Assembly (NCBI GenBank): GCA_034509425.1
Contig: JAVTVJ010000558.1
Span: 434,001 to 498,000 of the forward strand
Direction of reading: 5' to 3'
DNA from: Eopsaltria australis
Taxonomy: Eukaryota > Chordata > Aves > Passeriformes > Petroicidae
DNA: 64,000 nt
The position numbers were made by a program, and so were the translations under genes. Positions 12,901 through 21,900 of this stretch are shown piece by piece. The notes under the pieces are model-generated. The model did not search any database and was not told the DNA's origin. It saw only the letters and a program-made list of their open reading frames with translations. The stretch's first letter is position 1, and the number at the start of each line of letters is the position of its first letter.

Positions 12901-15900
12901 GAAGCAATACCTTAACTATTTACAATCCCTCCTCACCCTCTCTACCATCACTTCTTTTCATGGTCAGGAGTTCCTTACCATATCTCTGCACCCTAATCCT
13001 CCTGAGATCACCCAGTATAATATAACACAGAACAATGGAAGCAAGTAAGGTACTGTTGGTACAAACAAGTTTTGATCAGTTGGTCGTGTATTGTTAACTG
13101 GCAAAGATGCATGCTTTTCAAACACTATCAGCTCATAACTGGGCACAGAAATATGTGACAGAAGCATTATTGTCAAAAGTAGTCTCAGACAAAGGTATTA
13201 GTTCTTAGTTGCTATACAGAAGGCCCTCTTGCATGAAAGCACATATATATACCTAGTCCTCTGCCTCCCTTCTTTAAGTTACCACTTAACTATGTAATGC
13301 CACAGGCACTTCCAGAAAATCAGGAAGCTAGAAATGCAGAAGTTACATGTGGATAAACAGGGATATTAAAGTCTAACACACCATAAAATAAATCAGACTG
13401 ATACTGTTCCATGAGCAGGCTTACTTTGATTTTTACAGCCATTTTCCATCTCCTGACTCATTAGCCACATCTTTCCATTTTTCATCTCCTTTTAAGCCAC
13501 ATTTCCTCTCCTACTCTACCAAAAGCTGTTCTAACAAGCAAAGATATATTACTCACACCAAGGCACCCTGATCCACAGAACATCATATAGCCTGTCTTAA
13601 ATAAGGCCAAAGCACCGACGTGTTCTCCTACAGGTGTGCCCAAAACACCCTTTGCTATCTGAACCAGTATTCTCAAAAAAAAGCAGAAAACCCAAAACAA
13701 AACAAGCAAAAAATATACCCCAAAAAACCAAACCAAACAAAAGGCAGCAAACCTCAAACTGTTATACAAGCAAGAACTTCAAATATCTTCCACCTTACAC
13801 AGACTGGGCCACTGTTGGCCAGTATCTTTACAGCCCACCTCTTATACAGAGAGGCCATCACTAACATCATCACACTCATCAATCCAGTTGTCAAAGGACT
13901 GTCATTTGGCCTAGAACTGCCCTTAAGGACTTTCAGAAAAGCTTTCTGACAGCCATTGCTCTGAAGTGGTTCATGCAAAGGTACATACTTTTAGTTCCCA
14001 GAGGGCTCTTAAAACCACTTAAAACTTAAATACGTGAGCTTCTAGGCTGATCCCCACCAGGAAAACAAGTCTGGACAGATCACTGTTTATTCTTTTAATA
14101 AGCCAACCTGCACAGAGGGGAAGACAACTAAATTATTTTCTTTCAAAAGAAGAATGTCACACAGCCCCTAAGAATTAGTAAAAAATTTGGGTCTACTACC
14201 ATTCATGAAAAAGTTTGTGGAGAAAGTGCTGACTGATGAGATGCACTAAGTGTAAAGTAGATTCATAAGGGCAGCACCTAGTAGGTAACAATATTATTTG
14301 TGTTATTACTACCCCAAATACCTACAGACTGAAGGACTGGAAGAGTGTCACAGCAGTGTTACAACTGTTAAAACTGTGCAAATGACTCAATTTCACCCTG
14401 AAACACACTCGTAAGAACAGCCAGTAGTTTTATACTCTGTTGGTGTTTCTGGTTCAACCACAGCGAAGCTTGGTTTTTTTTGGGTTTTTTTTTTTTTTTG
14501 TAAGACTCAAGCTGCCATGCCTCAGTTCTCTGTCCAGTAAATGCATTTTGTTTTGTTGGCAAAAGTGGGAGCCAGATGAGTCATTTGGGTCAGTAGGAAA
14601 TTCAGGTCATCTCCAGTCTCACGCCCACAGAAAGATCAGTCATGAGGTGGGATTGCTCAGGCCTTTATACTGTATGGGATGAAAACTCTCCAAGGAGGGA
14701 GACACCATCATCCATCTCTGTGGACAGCAGGCCCACTGCCCAGCAGTTCTCGTGCAAAGAAAAGCTCTCGTGCAAAGAAAAGCTCTCCCTCATCTGCTGC
14801 CTCTATGGCCCAACTCAGTTCACTGCCCACCAGGGCTCAGGGCTTCCTGCCCCTAGTCCTGCTAGCATCACTGCAAGGTTTGCTGAGTTTTCAAACAGCA
14901 TTAAAGTTACATGGAGTCAAGCATACCTTAAACAGATGTCTCAAGAGGCTGATTAGCTTTAAAAATTCAAAAATTTGGTAACAGGCAAAATTTGGGCACC
15001 AGTACAAACTATTCATATTGTATTCAGATACAAAAGACATCTTCATATCTTTGCTACACCCACCATACTTTTCATGTTTAATGAAACTGAGGCTCTTATT
15101 CCCATTTATTAATCCTGTTGTACAATTTCCATATTGTTCTAAGGAGGATTAACTAACTAGTCATTATTAATGCAGTCCATACACATCACACACAGCAAAC
15201 ACGTACCACTCACATTCAAGTGTTCGAAGCTGCCCAGGCATTATTATGCTGCTCCTGAGTGTACCATTTCATATCCTTTTGTGTAGGTCAATGTAAAATC
15301 CTACCTGCCTATACTGCATCTGACAGCAGTTTATTCATAGTTACCCTAATTTGGTCTAAATATATGAATAACCACATGTCTACAGCTCTTCCTAATAGCC
15401 TGACAGTCACGTTTTTTGAGATGTATGCAGATAAAAACAACACAGCCACAACATCTTAGGTCAAGCAAGTCATGAAAAGATACATAAATCAAGTTTTAGA
15501 AGAGCAAGTCAACCCCATTTATAAAACAGGAGGACAGCTACAATTAGATGGTCATTAATTTTCAGCATTTGAATAATTGAGCAAGTTGTACCAGCAGCCA
15601 CAAAAATTAGGTCCCTGATCTCGGACATTCTCTCTACACACAAAGATCACTCAAGATTGATAAGTAGAAGTGTAAGCTAAATTTAATACTGCACAGTTAA
15701 TTTAAGTTTAAAAAAAAAAAAAAACCAAACAAACAAACAACAACAAAAAAAAACTTCTACAAAAACTATGAACTTATTTTCTGTTCCCAAGCATTGCTTC
15801 AAGCAGGAAACCTGGTGCATTCCATCATTCTATGCAATTAACTCCAAAGACAGGCAAACTGACTTAGCATTTCTTCAGGAACACTGACATTCCTCATTTC

Positions 15901-18900
15901 AGAACACCTAAAAATGTTTCAAAACAAGCAATCCTTACTCCACTTGGTTACACAACACACAACATTTGTGAAGATTAAAAAAAAAAAAATGAATCCACAA
16001 AAGAAAAACAGGTTGTATTTTTGCCACAGCAGAAGTCTGCAGTATCTCCTCCTTTTGTAACAGCTACTTCTACACTTCTAATGCTACCAAACATGCACAG
16101 AAAATCCCTCTAGATACACAGAATGGTCTGGGTTGGAAGCAATCTTCCAATCATCTAGTTCCAACACCTGTGCCATCAGTAGCAATATCTTCCACTAGAT
16201 TAGGCTGCTCAAAGCTTTGAATGTGTCATCTGCGTTATACCACTCAATGTGGAAACAGTCACCATCTCGAACATCTGAGTTGCACATGAAACCTTCCACA
16301 CAAGAAAAGAAAACCTACAGCCCAGTTATAATTTCAGCAGAAAATATATTCTTGATCACCAGAGGTAGGTCCAAAAAAAGCAAAAAAAGCATTTGTCTCC
16401 ACCATGATGGCTAGTTTTATATTGTTCAGCTGCACTGGTTCAGAGGAATTTCACTACAAGAACCACTCTTACAAAAATAGCCTTTAGCAAAAGACAAGCG
16501 TGACTCCATTTAATTTTCTTTCAATTTGCTCAACTGTTACAGAAAAAATTCAGCTACTCAGTTGGTTAATGAGGCTGTAATTCTCATCTTGCCTACCAAC
16601 ATCTCAACCATGGATGCAGTCCAAGGCAAGTGCTATTGCTATGCCAAGTTTCACAGTTTAGCTATCTGAATGCGAAAGCAGCTTCTACAGTCTTCTTCAC
16701 TTTATGCAGTTCACTTTGTCAGCAGTTTTCCAGTTCCCTTCAGAATGGGTGCTCTGGCCAGATTAGCAATAGCAGTTTTAGGTCAAGACCTCAATTTGGG
16801 CTTGTAGCTCTAGGTACAAGCACATAAAAATTAAAAAGTCAAACTCATTAATACACTAATTTCTTCTCTACTACATGCATGCAGTACATGCATAGTCTGT
16901 TACAAGCAGCATATGGTATTTTAGAGTTATGACTTGAGTTGTCCCTCTTTTGGAAACAGTTTCTAATGCTTATTTGAGGAGAAATGAACCACAGCAGAAT
17001 GTCTGATGAGATTTTCACAGGTGTTACTAGAGGTAAAAATAATACCCTTAATTACAATTATAGCAGGTACTACAATTTTAAGACTTAAATTTAAAAGACT
17101 TCAGAACTCTTCTTAAATCAACTGTGATATGCAACCAGTAAATGTTCACCTCTACTTATGCTTGCTAGATCAAGACTGGAGATGAACAACAGATACAGAA
17201 AATTTAAATAAATCCCAAGATCTTGCTCTGCTTTTAAACTGGGCTGGGTTGATGCATACGAAATTAAATGCTAATGAATAAATAAAAATGGAGGTCACAG
17301 CATTAATTTCTGAGCATTTCAAGAGGACAAACAGAATTGTTGGCACTGAAACAAAGACTCCATTACAAAAATAAACTGAAAACAAACAAGGTGTGTGTGC
17401 TACCATTCCTGCAATACATTGCTCACTTTAATGTATTAAGGCTATGTGAGCACATGCTCAAAGCAACTTCAAAAACTGAAACACCCCATTAACAATCTTT
17501 GCCTCTGCCAAGACAGATGGCCACAATACCTACTCTCTCCTGCATCTATCTTCCTTGTCAGAAACACTCTTTACTAGACCAGACATCTAAAGGACCACCT
17601 TCTTCTCCTCCACCTCACCACTCTGCACACACTTTTCGCAGGGTCACCTGAAGCAGTGGTGCAAGGAGCATTAACTACTTCTGTAGGTAAATAACTACAT
17701 TTTCCCCACACTGGCTCCATGAGCTATCAAAAAACTATCTCGCCATTCACCACACCTTTTTCCAAAGATGCTGCTCAAGTCCAGGCATAGCTATTCCTGC
17801 AGCATGTAAAGGATAAGACCGTAACTTCAAGAATGCATTCAGAAAGTAAGTTAATCACAAGTAAGACTTACAGAAGTTCTCTGCTTTAGTAGTAACACTA
17901 AAAATCACATGCCACAAACATAAAACCAGAAGTGGCAAGCTTACAAGGCCAAATTTGAATACTAGGCAGACAAACCCTTGCCCTTTTTCTGGTGTTTAGA
18001 TATTTAATTTACAATTTTTGATATCCACCACAACAAGTCTAAACGAGGGAACCATTTCTTGAAGGCACTTTATGGTTACACATTATTATCAACGGACATT
18101 ACCATGACATCCTAAGCTGATTTTATTTGCATTAGGGTATGTTAACAGTAAGCTTTCCATAACATTACACAGAAACAGCCTCTTGGATGCCAAGGATGAC
18201 TATCCAAATCCCAGTATATGGAAAGACAGGTCTAAGCTCAGGCCTCTCAAAAGCCTGACTCTCATTTTTCCCTAAAAAACTCAGGTGCCACAAACATGAA
18301 TGTTTGGAAGGTATCTACTATTCATTTAGAAATTAGAGACAAAGCCCAAGAAGCCCATTTCAATGCTTATGCCCCATGACATGTGGGTACAGTCTAAACA
18401 TCTGCAAAACCCACTGAAATCTCTACCTCATCATGCCAGTGCAGCCAGGTGGAAAAGGCTTAGAGTATCCAAACTATCTTCTGACCTGCCTCTTCCTCTA
18501 CCTCACTCCAGGTAATATTACATAAATTTTCATCACTACAAATAATAAAAAACAGACAATTAAAAAAAAAAATCAACACAGGAAAGATGACTCCAACCAC
18601 CCCTTCTAGGTCGTAATTCAACTTCTGAAAACGTATGTAGTAACAGTACTGGAAAATACAATCAGCAGAGACACTACTGGTAGAGAAGTTTAATTTACAT
18701 TACCTTTCCCTTTCCATGGCTGAATCTCCTTCTCTCAACCCTTGTAAGAGGAAGGCATTTGCCTATAAATACTTATTTGAATTTCCAAGAAAAATTCTGT
18801 TCATCCATTCTGTAAAACAAATCCTACTAACTTCCTTTCTGATATCAAGATTTAAAGCACCAAAGAACATCAGTCTTCCAGCAATCATTCAATGGCAGTT

Positions 18901-21900
18901 TCATTCCATAAAAATACATAAAGCTTATTCAGCTAAATCTGAGTAAGGGCTTAGCTAAACTAACTCATCCGGAGGAGTCTGAAAGCAAATGTAGCTAGCA
19001 CTCTTACAGAAAGGTTGCTCAACACATCACAGTGAACATTCCAGGACACTCTTTCCTACCTCTCTCTAGGCTGTCTTACAATGTATTTGAATATTAAAGT
19101 GTTCCCTCTTTTGCCAGTACTTAGGTAGTAAGTATTCACAAGACTGCCTATGCACACTTTACAGTATATTATGGCAATTCAGTTACTTTCCCTTGTATAA
19201 TGCTTTCTTTCTACCTCTACTCCGCACTCAGCTGAAGAAGTAATTAAAGTGTCTCAAGTCCTTAACACGATCATAAGTGTTCCACTGCCTCAGTATTTTC
19301 TAGCTTCCGCATCATTTGGGCAGCTATAGTGGGTTTATGGGCATGTACCCGGGGTTTTTTGCTAAATGCAGCAAATTGAGCTACTCTTGCAACGTCTTAC
19401 AGCCTCATCTAGTCTAAGAATCTCAGCAGTTTCTGACCAGCAGCTGGACTATTTGAGCCATCAGCAATATCATGACTGCATGAGGGAATGAAGAATCGGT
19501 ATCACCAATGTTTTACGTGAAGCTCAAGACTGCCTAGAATTATTCTCATTCTGATCCTCAGCTGGCATGCTCACTGCCAGTATATTTAAACACCTAACTC
19601 TCATCCCAACTTTCATCTAGAAAACACAGCTTCTCCCAAACCCTTGTTACATATGACTACCAAAACAAATTAAAACCCCTGTTGCTTAAGTACAGGAATA
19701 CCACAAGGAACAGTGGCTCAGACAGAATAGAAAACAGTCTGACAGCAGTTTCATCTCCATCTGGAAAACTTCATCTTGTTCCCAACTCACAGTTTTCAAA
19801 TGTATGAAAGTAAGGCCTTCCCATTAGTTTTCCACATTATGTAATTACTGCTCTTAAAACTCCTTATTTTGCCAGCCAAGTCAGACTTAGACTATGCGCT
19901 ATTTCAAAAACTTAACATGGCATTAGAATTTTGAAATAAGTTTATGAGAAAGCATACTTAAGACTTCTGCCATGAGCTGTTTCTCTTTCGCTTAGTTTTA
20001 AAGCTGAAAACCTGCAGTCCATATAAAACACAGACTACTAAAGCCTAGTGTTTCACTGAGGTCATCTTTCTAAGATGTACTTACTGTAGAGCTGTATGCC
20101 AAAAATCTGCGTGAAACTCGTCCTCTTTCAAAAACAGTGAAGACCAACAACTAGCAATAAGGTCTCTTATCAGAGATTTTGTCAAATGTAGCACTGCATT
20201 TAGTTGTTCTGTAAGGCACTGGATGCAAGGAGACTCTACAAATAAAAAGCAATTGTTACTGAGCAAAAGCAGCTTTTTCAGTATTGGCAGTTTGAGCTTC
20301 AGCAGGAATCAGTCAAGAAGCCTCCTTGCGTTACTTAGCCACCAGAGACTTAGTATGACTTTCAGAATTTCAACATGGATTAGGCAACAAAACATCCTGA
20401 TCTGGCCCACCAGCTGTAGTAGCTAAAACTTACAAATTGTCTTACGCCAGCTTTTCCAGAACTAATCCTTCTGAGTATGTCCAATTAGGTAGATTTTATA
20501 CAGGCAAGATCAAAAAAACATGCAGCAGCTTCCTTCAGAAATGGAACTACAGATGCCAAAAGCCAAAACACCGTCAGCTAATCCTGCTGGACAGTGCTGT
20601 GATTTTTCATTTGATTTGGGGACTGTCAGAAAAAGAAATCTGTGTGCTAAGGCAAAATTCTCTCACACTTTCCAAATGTTAGCAACAGCTGGTAACACTC
20701 ACTGTCCTCTGTAGATACCAGCATCTACCAGAAAAGCATTTCAGCAAAAGTGAACATGGCATTAAAGCAATATTGAAATATATATTCATCACAAATTGTG
20801 TTTATCCATTAGCAACTGGCTTTATTGCTATGAAGATCATAGGCCACAAATATAACCAAAAGCCATTATGTTGTAAGACAAAGAGTTTTTACCTATAAAA
20901 GCAGCATTTCTGCTAGACAGGAGCTTGTGCTTGTATCCTTGTACTATTTTTAACTGCAAAATCTACATCTGCAGGGGCATTGATTTATTTTAAGAAGCAC
21001 AGGAAAGCTGAACTATTTTTTGGGCTTTTAGAACACTAGATCATAAGACATCTATTTCCTACCTAGCCCCCAACTAAAGCAAGCTTAGCTTTGTCTCTCA
21101 AAAATTCTACCATAGTATTGCAAGGACTTTAACAGAATTCAACGTGGGCTTTCACTGTAGTTTGAACATTGTCATTCAGAAACCTGTGACATACTCTGCA
21201 AGCTTTTTCTACTTTTTCATTTTTTTATCCTAGATCACCTAGCTTAATGTTAGGTATGCTAAGTCACAATTTCTGAAAAGGCAGTAAGTAAGTATCTCCC
21301 TCCCATTTAAAAATCAGCATTTAACAGGAATCCAGGAAAAAGAATAAAAATCAATGTCACATTAATATGGTAAAGTCACAATAAACTGACTTGCAGAAAT
21401 ATTTCACTAGCATGATTACCCTAATAATAGGAAGATATTTAAGTAAATATGAACTTATTTAAAACATATCCACTGCAAAGGCTAAAGCAATTAAAAATCT
21501 CCATTGCATATGGAAAAGATCAACCAGTTCACAAGAATAAAACAACACAAAATAAAGACATCTACTGCTGAAGCAGAAATATCAGGGTGGGTATATCCAG
21601 AGACATCTGAAAGGGGCATTAAAGATGTTCTTGGTCAGATTTTAATACTTCTGATAAAATACCTTAGCAGTTTCAACGTCATTAATGTGTCCATAGCTAC
21701 AAATACTCCATAATACATCATGACAAAACCTTCAAATAACTAGTAAGTAATGTTCTGTTGTACACAGTGTATATAGAATTGCCAATTTTATATTTGCAAA
21801 CAAAATTATTTATGCATAGTTGCTATATATAAGGTTCAAAGCCCACTGCTAGAGTTCTTACCCCTAATACAACATTTCTGAAAGGTCAGAGAAAAGAAAT

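Noticed and set aside
17170..17406. 78-codon minus-strand open frame
   Set aside because: Possible acceptors occur inside it but no frame gives phase continuity with neighbours, and composition resembles random AT-rich sequence.
18716..18771. Possible exon ([19 protein letters not shown]) on the minus strand
   Set aside because: Splice sites are fair but neither its start phase nor its end phase fits between 20085-20235 and 18507-18535, which join in phase without it.
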